From: Gammaproteobacteria bacterium
Lineage (GTDB): Bacteria > Pseudomonadota > Gammaproteobacteria > GCA-001735895
Assembly (NCBI GenBank): GCA_029862005.1
Contig: JAOTYD010000029.1
Coordinates: 1-41,057 of the forward strand
Reading direction: 5' to 3'
Length of the DNA stretch: 41,057 bases
In this document: positions 1-8,347 of the stretch, piece after piece
Layout: the number at the start of each line of letters is the position of its first letter
Numbering within the stretch: position 1 is the first letter of the stretch
Program-made: the position numbers and the translations under genes
Notes under the pieces: model-generated
Told to the model about the DNA's origin: nothing
What the model saw: only the letters and a program-made list of their open reading frames with translations
Databases searched by the model: none

Positions 1-276
1 CTGGATCAGAACGGGAAAATCGAGAAACGGGAATGGAAAGCGATCCGGGCAGCAGCACGCAAATTAGTGCTTAACCGGCTGAACAGTGAGCATAAGGAGC
101 ACCACGTAATGTCGCGTCCCGAGAACGGGGACCAGCCCTATATTCTATCGGCAACGCCGGAGGAGGATTTGCTGTCACATAAAAAATGGCGTGCCGGTTT
201 GTCGGTATCGGCCGCGTTTCTGGCCTTTACTGCACTTATCGTGATGTTTTCAATCCGCGCACCCTTTTCCATTTGA
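1..276 (+). CDS. GIDE-like (E3 ubiquitin ligase-type) membrane protein, C-terminal end only
   Basis: The reading frame is open from the first base, so this is the last 91 residues of a larger protein whose start lies outside the window. It begins with an EF-hand-like acidic stretch (LDQNGKIEKREW), then a helix rich in Arg and Ala, then HVMSRPENGDQPYILSA, and ends in one membrane segment (about residues 64-85) and a short tail. From memory of the family, this combination matches the C-terminus of bacterial proteins annotated as GIDE-domain or 'E3 ubiquitin ligase' proteins. The ubiquitin-ligase label comes from eukaryotic relatives and is not a demonstrated bacterial function. The N-terminal part needed for firm assignment is missing. 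Confidence 0.55.
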   Translation: MDQNGKIEKREWKAIRAAARKLVLNRLNSEHKEHHVMSRPENGDQPYILSATPEEDLLSHKKWRAGLSVSAAFLAFTALIVMFSIRAPFSI

Positions 277-321
277 ATGCGCTCCCCAGTTGAGTAGACT
301 ACCCGACTTGATATAGACCAT

Positions 322-2370
322 GTGGCCGAAGCCTTGAGCAATCCGTTACTCGAACCCGGCAACCTGCCGGCTTTCAGCAAAATAAGCCCCGAAATAATTG
401 AACCCGCAATCAAGCAGTTGATTGATAAAAATCGGGGCGCGATCGCAAAGTTAACCCAACAACCGGATTCAAACTGGGACAACCTGATCAAACCACTGGA
501 GTTAATGGGCGATCGCCTCGACAAGGCCTGGTCACCGGTGCGGCATCTGAACTCGGTCAAGAGCAGTCCGGCACTGCGAGACGCCTACAATAACTGCTTG
601 CCTTTACTCAGCGAATATTCGACCGAGATCAGTCAAAATCGCGAACTTTACCGGGGATATCGAAACATCGCCGCTTCGGCAGAATTTGACGAATTCAGCC
701 CGGCCCAGCAAAAAGCGATCACCGACGCGTTGAAGCATTTTCGTCTGGGCGGGGTCGAGCTTGAAGGAGAAGACAGGTCGCGTTACCAGCAGTTGCAAAA
801 GGAATTGTCCGACCTCCAGTCGAAATTTGAAAATAACCTGCTCGATTCCACTCAAGCCTGGCAGTACCTGACCGAAGACAAGACAGAATTACAGGGCTTG
901 CCCGAGTACGGGCTGGCCATGTTGCGACAACTTGCTGCACAGAAAGAAGTAACGGGTTATCGGGTTACCCTCGACATGCCCTGCTATCTCGCGGTGATCA
1001 CCTATGCCGATAATCGGGATCTGCGAAAAGCGCTTTATGAAGCCTATGTGACGCGTGCTTCAGACCAGGGATTCACTGACAAAATCTGGGATAATGCAGC
1101 TATCATGGTCGAAATTGTCGCTAAAAGACAAGAAAAAGCCAAGATGTTGGGATTTAGCTCTTACGCCGAATACTCGTTGGAAACCAAGATGGCGGTAAGT
1201 GTCGACCAGGTGATCGAATTTCTGAACGATCTGGCCGAACGTTCAAAACCCGCCGCGATGGCCGAGGTTGATGAGCGTCAGGCCTACGCCGAGTCACTGG
1301 GATTTGTCGGAGAGCTTGAGGCCTGGGATTACGCTTACTACAGCGAAAAGCTGAAACAACATCGTTACCAGATATCCGACGAAGACCTGAAGCCTTATTT
1401 CTCTGACCACCGGGTGATCAAGGGCTTGTTTGATATCGTCGCCAGGCTATACGGTGTCAGTATTTCGAGAGTAAGCGCCGAAATCGATGTCTGGGATGAA
1501 GCTGTAAGTCTTTACCAGATACTAAATGATCAGGCCGAGGCAATTGGCCAGTTTTATCTGGACCTTTATGCACGCGAAAACAAGCGCGGTGGGGCCTGGA
1601 TGGATGAGTGCGTCAATCGCTATCGTATCGATGGTAAAATCCAGCTACCGGTTGCCTACCTGACCTGTAACCTGACGCCCCCGCTGGGTGAAGAGCCGGC
1701 GCTATTTACGCACGATGAGGTCATCACACTATTTCATGAATTTGGCCACGGGCTTCACCATATGTTGACGCAAGTCGACGTACCGGATGTGGCCGGCATC
1801 AACGGCGTCGAGTGGGACGCGGTCGAATTGCCAAGCCAGTTCATGGAAAACTTTTGCTGGGAGCGCGAGGCACTTGACCTGTTTGCACGGCATTACCAGA
1901 CGGATGAGCCACTACCGGGCGAACTTTACCAACGAATGTTGGCTGGACGGAATTTTCAAAGCGCCCTGCAGATGTTGCGCCAGATAGAGTTTGCCTTGTT
2001 CGATATTCGCCTGCATCAGCAGACGGAAATTAGTTCAGCCGGGGAAATTCAGTCGATTCTGGACCTAGTCAGATCCGAGACTGCGGTCGTTAAAACACCC
2101 CCAATTAATCGCTTTCAGAATAGTTTTTCACATATTTTTGCAGGCGGGTATGCGGCAGGTTACTATAGCTACAAGTGGGCGGAAGTATTATCCGCAGATG
2201 CTTTTGCTGCATTTGAAGAAGAAGGAATATTCAATCCTGAAACCGGGCAAAGATTTCTGCAATGTGTGCTGGAACAGGGGGGTTCACGTCCTGCAATGGA
2301 ATCCTTCCGATGTTTTCGTGGCCGCGAGCCGGAAATCGATGCATTATTAAAACATAGTGGAATTGGCTAG
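322..2370 (+). CDS. prlC: Oligopeptidase A (M3 family zinc metallopeptidase)
   Basis: Cytoplasmic zinc endopeptidase that degrades short peptides, including cleaved signal peptides. The 682-residue length fits the family. The zinc motif HEFGHGLHH lies at residues 472-480: the two His of HExxH bind zinc and the Glu is catalytic. The N-terminus SNPLLEPGNLPAFSKI is typical of PrlC. The start is uncertain. GTG at 322 gives MAEALSNPLL, while TTG at 334 gives MSNPLL, which matches the family better; neither has a clear Shine-Dalgarno. The SH3b gene follows after 3 bases, so the two are probably cotranscribed. Confidence 0.93.
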   Translation: MAEALSNPLLEPGNLPAFSKISPEIIEPAIKQLIDKNRGAIAKLTQQPDSNWDNLIKPLELMGDRLDKAWSPVRHLNSVKSSPALRDAYNNCLPLLSEYSTEISQNRELYRGYRNIAASAEFDEFSPAQQKAITDALKHFRLGGVELEGEDRSRYQQLQKELSDLQSKFENNLLDSTQAWQYLTEDKTELQGLPEYGLAMLRQLAAQKEVTGYRVTLDMPCYLAVITYADNRDLRKALYEAYVTRASDQGFTDKIWDNAAIMVEIVAKRQEKAKMLGFSSYAEYSLETKMAVSVDQVIEFLNDLAERSKPAAMAEVDERQAYAESLGFVGELEAWDYAYYSEKLKQHRYQISDEDLKPYFSDHRVIKGLFDIVARLYGVSISRVSAEIDVWDEAVSLYQILNDQAEAIGQFYLDLYARENKRGGAWMDECVNRYRIDGKIQLPVAYLTCNLTPPLGEEPALFTHDEVITLFHEFGHGLHHMLTQVDVPDVAGINGVEWDAVELPSQFMENFCWEREALDLFARHYQTDEPLPGELYQRMLAGRNFQSALQMLRQIEFALFDIRLHQQTEISSAGEIQSILDLVRSETAVVKTPPINRFQNSFSHIFAGGYAAGYYSYKWAEVLSADAFAAFEEEGIFNPETGQRFLQCVLEQGGSRPAMESFRCFRGREPEIDALLKHSGIG

Positions 2371-2373
2371 CTA

Positions 2374-3042
2374 ATGTTAAAAATGAAATATCTGGGTTTA
2401 ACCCTGGTTTTTTACTGTGTGCTGGTTGCAGCCCAGGAAACAACCGATCAGGATACGGACAGGCAGTATGTCACCGACCAGTTACGCCTGTCGCTGTACC
2501 AGCAGGCAAATTCGTCCAGCCAGGTTATTAAGCTGCTGCAATCGGGGGATATACTCGAAATAGAGCAGATTCAGGGCCCCTACGCGTTTGTTACCACGGC
2601 CGATGGTACCAAGGGATGGGTTAAACGCGGTTTTCTGTCGACCAAGCCGACCTTCAATATTTTATACCAGGAAGAGCAAAAAAAGACGGCAAGCCTTGCC
2701 TCAGAAATCGAAAAATTCAGCAACAGCAAGGCCGTCATCGACCAGTATGAAAAGGATATGGACGGCCTGGTCGAAAAAATAGACCTGCTTGAATCCGAGA
2801 AACAAAAGTCAGCCAAATCGATCGAAGAGTTGCAACAAGAAGTTGAGGCAAAACAGCGTGAAATTGATCTGAAAGATGCTGATAGCGCGCCCGCCATCTT
2901 TGTTTTGAAGGACACGTTTATGCGTTACTGGGAAATCATCGTGCCGATAATTGTCGTCATAATAATTTTAAGTTTCCTGGTCAGTAAGTTATTCATCGAG
3001 GCTCGAATCAAAAGAAAATTTCACGGCATCAAGATCTGGTAA
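2374..3042 (+). CDS. SH3b-domain membrane protein, YgiM/TIGR04211 type
   Basis: A 222-residue envelope protein. In order it has an N-terminal signal sequence (about residues 4-20), a bacterial SH3 domain (about 28-90, with the family-like GTKGWVKRGFLS near its end), a long charged coiled coil (about 98-170), a strong transmembrane helix (about 188-206, IIVPIIVVIIILSFLV) and a short basic tail ending in KFHGIKIW. This layout is that of the YgiM/TIGR04211 family, whose role is poorly known. Residues 1 and 4 are both Met, so ATG at 2383 is an alternative start. The gene sits between prlC (3-base gap) and ubiD (stop directly followed by the ubiD ATG). Confidence 0.85.
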   Translation: MLKMKYLGLTLVFYCVLVAAQETTDQDTDRQYVTDQLRLSLYQQANSSSQVIKLLQSGDILEIEQIQGPYAFVTTADGTKGWVKRGFLSTKPTFNILYQEEQKKTASLASEIEKFSNSKAVIDQYEKDMDGLVEKIDLLESEKQKSAKSIEELQQEVEAKQREIDLKDADSAPAIFVLKDTFMRYWEIIVPIIVVIIILSFLVSKLFIEARIKRKFHGIKIW

Positions 3043-4509
3043 ATGGAATACCGGGACCTGCGAGACTTTATCGACCAGCTCGAGCAGGGTGGCGATCTAA
3101 AACGTATCAGCAAAACAGTCTCACCCCATCTTGAGATTACAGAGATTGCGGCTCGTGTCCTGCGCGCTGGCGGACCGGCGCTGCTGTTCGAGCGACCCGG
3201 GGACAGCGAGATTCCACTGCTGGCCAATCTGTTCGGTACCGAGCGTCGCGTCGCATTGGCGCTGGGAGAGAATAATGCGACGTCGTTACGCGAAGTCGGG
3301 AAATTACTGGCCTTTCTGAAGGAGCCCGCGCCACCAAAAGGCTTCAGGGAAGCGATGAAAACGCTGCCAATCTATAAAAAAGTTCTCGATATGTCGCCAA
3401 AGGTTGTAAAAAAAGGCAAATGCCAGGAAGTTCGATTCGACGGCGATGAGGTCGATTTGGGCAGGCTGCCGATCCAGACCTGCTGGCCGGAAGATGCTGC
3501 ACCGCTCATCACCTGGGGCCTTGTCACCACCCGGGGACCGACAAAGCAACGGCAAAACCTCGGAATTTATCGTCAGCAAATGATCGACCGCAACCGTCTC
3601 ATCATGCGCTGGTTATCGCACCGCGGCGGAGCCCTGGATTACCAGGAATGGTGCCAGCAAAAAGGTGATGAACCTTTCCCGGTCTCGGTAGTGTTGGGAT
3701 GTGATCCGGCGACCATCCTGGCGGCAGTTACGCCTATCCCTGACGCGCTTTCAGAATATGCTTTTGCCGGGCTGCTGCGGGGCTCCAAAACCGAAGTAAC
3801 CCGGTCGCTGCTTTCCGATCTCGAGATCCCTGCGCGCGCCGAAATCATACTCGAAGGCCATATATATGCAGGTGATGAAGCCGATGAGGGCCCTTTTGGT
3901 GATCACACCGGCTATTACAACGAAATCGAGAAATTTCCGGTATTCACGGTCGAGTCCATGAGCACACGCGAAAATCCGATATATCACAGCACCTATACCG
4001 GCCGACCACCCGATGAACCCTCGGTACTCGGGCTAGCGCTCAACGAGGTCTTCATACCGATCCTGCAAAAGCAGTTTTCTGAAATCGTCGATTTTTACCT
4101 GCCAGCTGAAGGTTGCTCTTATCGGGTGGCGATCGTCAGCATCAGAAAACAGTACCCCGGTCATGCCAGGCGGGTAATGATGGGAGTCTGGTCGTTCCTG
4201 CGCCAGTTCATGTATACCAAGTTTGTCATCGTCGTGGACGACGATATCGATGCCCGCAGCTGGGAGGATGTCATCTGGGCGATTTCAACGCGTGCCGATC
4301 CGGCGCGCGACATTACTTTGATCGAAAACACGCCCATCGATTATCTAGACTTTGCCTCCCCGGTATCCGGCCTGGGGTCAAAAATGGGGCTGGACGCGAC
4401 CAACAAGCTGCCCGGTGAAACCGGGCGTGAATGGGGCAAGCCGATCGTCATGTCACCTGACGTTGTCGACAGGATCGACCAGGTATGGTCCGAGCTCGGG
4501 CTTGATTGA
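3043..4509 (+). CDS. ubiD: 3-octaprenyl-4-hydroxybenzoate carboxy-lyase
   Basis: UbiD decarboxylates polyprenyl-4-hydroxybenzoate in ubiquinone synthesis and uses prenylated FMN made by UbiX, which is not in this window. The 488-residue length and the N-terminus [19 protein letters not shown] are typical. The conserved [11 protein letters not shown] block near residues 282-292 lies in the cofactor and active-site region. The C-terminus has the usual [13 protein letters not shown] segment. The ATG directly follows the TAA of the preceding SH3b gene, which suggests translational coupling. The other ubi genes here (ubiE, ubiJ, ubiB) are about 26 kb away. Confidence 0.95.
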   Translation: MEYRDLRDFIDQLEQGGDLKRISKTVSPHLEITEIAARVLRAGGPALLFERPGDSEIPLLANLFGTERRVALALGENNATSLREVGKLLAFLKEPAPPKGFREAMKTLPIYKKVLDMSPKVVKKGKCQEVRFDGDEVDLGRLPIQTCWPEDAAPLITWGLVTTRGPTKQRQNLGIYRQQMIDRNRLIMRWLSHRGGALDYQEWCQQKGDEPFPVSVVLGCDPATILAAVTPIPDALSEYAFAGLLRGSKTEVTRSLLSDLEIPARAEIILEGHIYAGDEADEGPFGDHTGYYNEIEKFPVFTVESMSTRENPIYHSTYTGRPPDEPSVLGLALNEVFIPILQKQFSEIVDFYLPAEGCSYRVAIVSIRKQYPGHARRVMMGVWSFLRQFMYTKFVIVVDDDIDARSWEDVIWAISTRADPARDITLIENTPIDYLDFASPVSGLGSKMGLDATNKLPGETGREWGKPIVMSPDVVDRIDQVWSELGLD

Positions 4510-4583
4510 ATGCCAGCTTTTGCACCGGCATAGAAATTCGACGATAATCAGTACTCACAATAAAAAACGAAACCGGAGGTAAC

Positions 4584-5228
4584 ATGCGCTCAATCATGGT
4601 GTTAAATTCCAAGGGCGGCTCGGGAAAGAGCACGGTAGCGACGAGCATTGCCAGCTACTATGCAACCCAGGGAAAAAAGGTCATGCTGGTCGATCTCGAT
4701 CCTCAGGCCTCCAGTCTGGAATGGCTGGAAGCGAGACCCAGCGGACGCAGTTCAATTACTGGCGTAGATGGATCCGGCGGTCACTTCCGGATTCCCCGAA
4801 GTGCCGACTATGTCGTATATGACACGCCTGCCGCGGTCCACGGCAGGGAGTTAAGTGATTTCTTGCGACGCGCGCAAAGCATCATTATTCCGGTACTACC
4901 CTCGCCAATCGATATGCGAGCAGCAACCCCGTTCATCCAGAAAGTGCTCAACAATGGTCGTATTGCGCGCAAGGAAGCGAGGGTTGCCCTGATCGCAAAT
5001 CGCTGTCGTGAAACTTACAATATTTATCATGAGCTTGATCATTACCTGCGCAAAGTGCGCAAGGCGCCCTTTATCAGCGTATTACGGGAAACCCAGAACT
5101 ATGTGCGCGCCGCGGAACGCGGACTCGGTATATTCGAGCTGGCGCCTTATTCGGTGCGTAAGGATCTTGATCAATGGGATCCTATTATTCGCTGGCTCAA
5201 TAGCAAGCGCAGCCTGCCAATGAGCTGA
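4584..5228 (+). CDS. Orphan ParA/MinD-type P-loop ATPase
   Basis: A 214-residue ParA-superfamily ATPase. The deviant Walker A KGGSGKST is at residues 10-17, with signature Lys10 and P-loop Lys15. VDLDPQ follows at 36-41 and the Walker B-like VVYDTPAA at 77-84. Such proteins dimerise on ATP and position DNA or protein cargo. The ATG at 4584 is preceded by a strong GGAGG at 4575-4579. No parB, no parS-like site cluster and no replication gene is visible nearby, so a role in chromosome or plasmid partition is not supported. The next gene is a ferredoxin 16 bases downstream in another frame. The cargo cannot be inferred. Confidence 0.85.
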   Translation: MRSIMVLNSKGGSGKSTVATSIASYYATQGKKVMLVDLDPQASSLEWLEARPSGRSSITGVDGSGGHFRIPRSADYVVYDTPAAVHGRELSDFLRRAQSIIIPVLPSPIDMRAATPFIQKVLNNGRIARKEARVALIANRCRETYNIYHELDHYLRKVRKAPFISVLRETQNYVRAAERGLGIFELAPYSVRKDLDQWDPIIRWLNSKRSLPMS

Positions 5229-5244
5229 GCGCATCTCGGAATCG

Positions 5245-5535
5245 ATTTACCAGGTCACGATAATTCCGACGGGTGAGCAGTTCGCTTGTCCGGCTGACCA
5301 GTCTATTCTCGCGGCTGCTCATGCGGCCAATATCCTGATTTCCTATAGTTGCCGTGGCGGGCGCTGTGGTTCATGCCTGGGAAAGCTGCACCGGGGTGAA
5401 ATCAATTATCCAACCGGGCAGCCCGATGCAATTTCCGAGGCGCAAACCGAACAGGGCTATACCTTGTTCTGCAGCGCCTTTGCCTTGTCGGATCTCACCA
5501 TTGAATTAATTATTCCGTCGCTTCCAGGTTCCTAG
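5245..5535 (+). CDS. Plant-type 2Fe-2S ferredoxin, apparently ATT-initiated or fused by frameshift
   Basis: The open frame from 5224 to the TAG at 5533-5535 encodes a plant-type 2Fe-2S ferredoxin. The cluster ligands are Cys36, Cys41, Cys44 and Cys76 (CX4CX2CX31C), within SYSCRGGRCGSC and TLFCSAF. There is no ATG, GTG or TTG in the frame before the cluster-binding region. The ATT at 5245 falls exactly where ferredoxins begin (M-Y-Q-V-T-I-style N-terminus) and has a weak GGA 4 bases upstream, so I place the start there. Alternatives are ATC at 5233, a +1 frameshift from the ParA gene at its UGA, or a sequence error. In relatives such a domain can be the N-terminus of a flavin reductase encoded after ubiD; no reductase domain follows here. 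Confidence 0.65.
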   Translation: MYQVTIIPTGEQFACPADQSILAAAHAANILISYSCRGGRCGSCLGKLHRGEINYPTGQPDAISEAQTEQGYTLFCSAFALSDLTIELIIPSLPGS

Positions 5536-6230
5536 TTTGATTCTATGGCCATGGCGACCGCCTGGCTGGCATGAATTGCGGTACTATCGTAAAGCTTGAT
5601 ATCGGTATGCTGTTGCTGCAGTAACAGACCGATCTCGGTGCAACCCAAAATGACGCCATCGATGTGTTGTTCGCGCAATCGATCGATAATAGCGAGATAA
5701 ACCTCGCGTGATTCGGGTTCAATCTGACCCTGACATAACTCCTGGTAAATGATGTCATGCACCATTTGCCGGTCGTGCATTTCAGGCACCACAACCTCGA
5801 TACCATGGTCTCCGGTGATACGATCGCGGTAAAAATCGAGCTCCATCGTAAACGCGGTGCCGAGCAAACCGACGCGTTCAACACCCTCCTGTTTCAATAC
5901 CTGCGCAGTCGCATCGGCGATGTGCAGCAGCGGGATATCGACCGCCGCGTTGACTACGTCAGCAACCCGGTGCATGGTATTGGTGCCAATCAAAAAGAAG
6001 TCAGCCCCCCCGGCCTCGATTCGATACGCTGCATCGACCAGGATTTGTGCTGCAGCTTCCCAGTCCCCGTCATGCTGTAGTTTCTCGATCGGTGCAAAAT
6101 CGACGCTGTACATTAGTAATTTCGCCGAATGCAACCCGCCCAGGCGCTGCCTGACCTCGCTATTGATAAGTTGATAGTAAAGCTGGCTGCTCTCCCAGCT
6201 CATGCCACCGATTAAGCCGATCGTTTTCAA
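5532..6230 (-). CDS. Aspartate/glutamate racemase family protein, YgeA type
   Basis: A 232-residue cofactor-independent amino-acid racemase. The N-terminus KTIGLIGGMSWESS is typical of the YgeA branch. The first catalytic position is Thr83 (GTNTMH, where most Asp/Glu racemases have Cys) and the second is Cys197 (LGCTE). The E. coli YgeA enzyme has been described with the same Thr83/Cys197 pair and L-to-D preference, so this is a subgroup trait and not a damaged site. The start is TTG at 6230, chosen because it gives the family N-terminus. Its stop overlaps the ferredoxin stop by 4 bases, tail to tail. The natural substrate is not certain. Confidence 0.88.
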   Translation of the reverse strand: MKTIGLIGGMSWESSQLYYQLINSEVRQRLGGLHSAKLLMYSVDFAPIEKLQHDGDWEAAAQILVDAAYRIEAGGADFFLIGTNTMHRVADVVNAAVDIPLLHIADATAQVLKQEGVERVGLLGTAFTMELDFYRDRITGDHGIEVVVPEMHDRQMVHDIIYQELCQGQIEPESREVYLAIIDRLREQHIDGVILGCTEIGLLLQQQHTDIKLYDSTAIHASQAVAMAIESN

Positions 6231-6274
6231 CAGGTTTATTTAAACTAAAAAAATGCACTATAACAGGTTAGCAC

Positions 6275-6493
6275 ATGCATACTTTTGAATTCGACATGGC
6301 GCTATCGGCGATGAAGACCCGGGCCATTTACGAGGGCCAGGCACGCTACATCGTGGTTGAGTCTGACCAGGGGGTAAAGCTGCAGCTGCCCGCGTCCAAT
6401 TTTTACCGGCACGTTACCGCAGAGGGGATCCAGGGGCGTTTCAGCGTCGATGTCGACGCCGATAATAAAATCATCGCGTTGCGACGACTTTAA
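6275..6493 (+). CDS. DUF2835 family small protein
   Basis: A 72-residue protein matching the DUF2835 pattern: an N-terminal beta-strand (FEFDMALS), a tyrosine-rich segment with [10 protein letters not shown], the family hallmark [13 protein letters not shown], and [11 protein letters not shown] near the end. The family is widespread in Gammaproteobacteria and has no known function. It is divergent from the racemase gene (44 bases between starts) and converges on trhO, sharing the four bases TTAA at the stops. Confidence 0.8.
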   Translation: MHTFEFDMALSAMKTRAIYEGQARYIVVESDQGVKLQLPASNFYRHVTAEGIQGRFSVDVDADNKIIALRRL

Positions 6494-7473
6494 TTCTCCG
6501 TACTACGCTGGATTTGCTTGGCGGCCAGCTTGGCCTGCCTGCGCTGGTCGGCCTGCCTGGCGGCGTCGGCACCGATGTGATCTTCGCCTCGATCCAGGGC
6601 AAGCCTGACCTGTTTTTCGCGCTCACGAAAGCGACCGCGTTCATGATTCGATCTGGAATCATAACAGGCCGGGCAGCTGACACCGGCCTGGTACTTGTCA
6701 CTGGCCTTGTCGGCTTCGGTAATCGGTAAACGGCAGGCATGACACTGGTCATAGCTGCCCTTTTCAAGCGCGTGATTCACGCTGACGCGATTATCGAATA
6801 CGAAGCACTCGCCATGCCAGCGACTCTCGGCTTCGGGCACCTCTTCAAGATACTTCAAAATACCGCCCTGTAAATGATAAACCTCGTCAAAGCCCTGCTG
6901 GCGCAAGTAAGCAGTCGACTTTTCACAGCGAATGCCACCGGTGCAGAACATCGCTACCTTGCGGTGTTTTTGCGGATCGAGGTGGTGCGCAGCGTAGCTC
7001 GGAAAATCACGGAACGACTGTGTGTTGGTGTGTATTGCGCTATCAAAGCTGCCGATTGCCGATTCATATTCATTACGGGTGTCGATCAGGGTTACCTCGG
7101 GATCGCTGATCAATTCATTCCAGTCGGCCGGGCTGACATAGGTGCCCCGGTAGTCAGGGTCAATACCTTCGATGCCCATGGTCACAATTTCGCGTTTCAG
7201 TTTGACGCGTGATCGGTAAAAGGGCATTTCATCATCATAAGATTCCTTGCAATCGAGATCACTCAGTCGAGAATCCCGCTGCAGGGTGTCGAGCAGGTAG
7301 TCGATCGAAGCCCTGCTGCCGGCAACGGTTCCATTGATGCCTTCGGCGGCAAGCAGCAGGGTACCACGGACCTGTTTGTCGAGCATCACCTGCAACAGTG
7401 GCTCGCGTAATTCAGCAAAATTATCTAAGTGCACGAAACGGTAAAGCGTCGCAATGACGATGGGAGATGTCAT
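6490..7473 (-). CDS. trhO: tRNA uridine(34) hydroxylase, rhodanese-like
   Basis: TrhO (YceA) is the oxygen-dependent hydroxylase that makes 5-hydroxyuridine at the tRNA wobble position. The protein has 327 residues: an N-terminal alpha/beta domain (about 1-100), a rhodanese domain (about 115-215) with active-site Cys177 in [12 protein letters not shown], and a C-terminal part with paired cysteines (CHACRLP and SCPACY) that look like a small metal site. The ATG at 7473 is preceded on this strand by GGAGG, about 6 bases away. A sigma-70-type promoter with an overlapping 17-bp palindrome lies about 50 bases upstream. Confidence 0.92.
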   Translation of the reverse strand: MTSPIVIATLYRFVHLDNFAELREPLLQVMLDKQVRGTLLLAAEGINGTVAGSRASIDYLLDTLQRDSRLSDLDCKESYDDEMPFYRSRVKLKREIVTMGIEGIDPDYRGTYVSPADWNELISDPEVTLIDTRNEYESAIGSFDSAIHTNTQSFRDFPSYAAHHLDPQKHRKVAMFCTGGIRCEKSTAYLRQQGFDEVYHLQGGILKYLEEVPEAESRWHGECFVFDNRVSVNHALEKGSYDQCHACRLPITEADKASDKYQAGVSCPACYDSRSNHERGRFREREKQVRLALDRGEDHIGADAARQADQRRQAKLAAKQIQRSTEN

Positions 7474-7520
7474 CTAGCCTCCTGGAGCGTAAATCCAGAG
7501 CCGGGTTTAAAAAGGGTCGC

Positions 7521-7537
7521 TATTCTAGCCTAGAATA
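7521..7537. promoter_or_regulatory. Perfect 17-bp palindrome over the trhO -10 box (possible operator)
   Basis: The sequence TATTCTAG-C-CTAGAATA is a perfect inverted repeat with 8-bp arms and a one-base centre. It covers the predicted trhO -10 element completely, a usual position for a repressor operator. The regulator is not identified. A fortuitous overlap with the -10 sequence is possible. Confidence 0.4.
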
Positions 7538-7550
7538 AAATGAGCGTCAT
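7522..7550 (-). promoter_or_regulatory. Predicted sigma-70 promoter of trhO
   Basis: Read on the minus strand, ATGACG (7550-7545) and TAGAAT (7527-7522) are separated by exactly 17 bases. The -10 box matches TATAAT in 5 of 6 positions and the -35 box matches TTGACA in 4 of 6. Transcription would start near 7515, about 40 bases before the trhO ATG. This is seen by eye and not scored against a matrix. Confidence 0.5.
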
Positions 7551-7587
7551 CCCGCTTCGGCGGACCGCCGCGTAAGTATTGGCGAAA

Positions 7588-7824
7588 TCAGCCGCCGGCT
7601 TTTTCGATGACGTCAATGTGGTGATCGATGAAGTCGATTTGATCACCCGGCCGGATCTTTTTGCGTTTCCGGGTTTCAATCTCGCCATTGACGCTGACCA
7701 GGCCGTCGGTTATTGCCTGTTTGGCATTACCGCCACTGTCGGCAAGACCTTCAAATTTCAGTATCTTGTAGAGTTCAACAAACTCGGATTCGAGCTCGGC
7801 AATAATGTTATCGGAATCGGGCAT
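7588..7824 (-). CDS. S4-domain RNA-binding protein, YbcJ-like
   Basis: A small S4-domain protein of 78 residues. The S4 core reads FVELYKILKFEGLADSGGNA, then AITDGLVSVNGEIETRKRKK and IRPGDQIDF, which is the YbcJ family pattern. YbcJ has an S4-like RNA-binding fold, but its RNA target is unknown. The ATG at 7824 lies one base after the stop of the upstream SRPBCC gene. An in-frame TTG at 7836 would add four residues and overlap that gene; ATG is preferred. Confidence 0.8.
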   Translation of the reverse strand: MPDSDNIIAELESEFVELYKILKFEGLADSGGNAKQAITDGLVSVNGEIETRKRKKIRPGDQIDFIDHHIDVIEKAGG

Positions 7825-7825
7825 G

Positions 7826-8269
7826 CTACTCGTCAAAGTCGATATGGACGTCGTCCGGGTAAGGCTGACCCCTGCCGGTTTCGATACAGGATTTTATGCT
7901 CATCATGAAAATTCCCCACTTGGTACTGCAGTGCGCCAGAAACTCAGAAGATTTTTGCCAGTTATAATGGCTGAAGTTTACAATCGTCTGCTTGCCGTCT
8001 TCATTGAGCTCAAACAGGATTTCGGAGCCCATCCAGTCGGGCGGCATCTCGCCCGAATGCCGCCAACGGACCAGACGATCAGGAATTAACTCGATGACTT
8101 CAAAATCGGGACCGCCACCGCCAAAGCGAAACTCGATAATCGATCCCACGGCACCGGCACCCCGGGTGTCGGTCGTCCACCATTTTGACAGCCCGGTATC
8201 GGTCGTCAGCAATTCGTAAACCTGTGCAGCGCTGCCGCCAACGCCGATGCGGTGCCTGATTTCAGCCAT
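7826..8269 (-). CDS. SRPBCC (AHSA1-like) domain protein
   Basis: A 147-residue START/SRPBCC-fold protein of the AHSA1 type. It starts with an IRHRIGVGGSAAQVYELLTT strand-helix, then has a TGLSKWWT segment, the GSIIEFRFGGG and VRWRHSG strands, and a long C-terminal helix around WGIFMMSIKSCIETG. Such proteins form a hydrophobic pocket, and the ligand or client cannot be told from sequence. It is the first gene of a two-gene unit with the S4 protein and is divergent from the RbgA-like GTPase. Confidence 0.75.
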   Translation of the reverse strand: MAEIRHRIGVGGSAAQVYELLTTDTGLSKWWTTDTRGAGAVGSIIEFRFGGGGPDFEVIELIPDRLVRWRHSGEMPPDWMGSEILFELNEDGKQTIVNFSHYNWQKSSEFLAHCSTKWGIFMMSIKSCIETGRGQPYPDDVHIDFDE

Positions 8270-8289
8270 GGCGGTAGTTTAAACGTTTT

Positions 8290-8318
8290 AATGACATTGG
8301 GAATAGAGTTAGCCAGAA
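8290..8318 (+). promoter_or_regulatory. Predicted sigma-70 promoter of the RbgA-like GTPase gene
   Basis: ATGACA at 8290-8295 (5 of 6 to TTGACA) and CAGAAT at 8313-8318 (4 of 6 to TATAAT) are 17 bases apart in the gap between the divergent SRPBCC and GTPase genes. A start near 8325 would give a leader of about 23 bases before the ATG at 8348. Found by eye. Confidence 0.4.
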
Positions 8319-8347
8319 TATGGGAGTCTTTTCACAGTAGATACGTC

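Noticed and set aside
138-560. 140-codon minus-strand frame over the start of prlC
   Set aside because: Overlaps two real coding regions in antisense with no recognisable domain.
4584-5228. ParA gene as evidence of a plasmid or replication origin
   Set aside because: No ParB, DnaA boxes, iterons or replication gene nearby; the surroundings are housekeeping chromosome.
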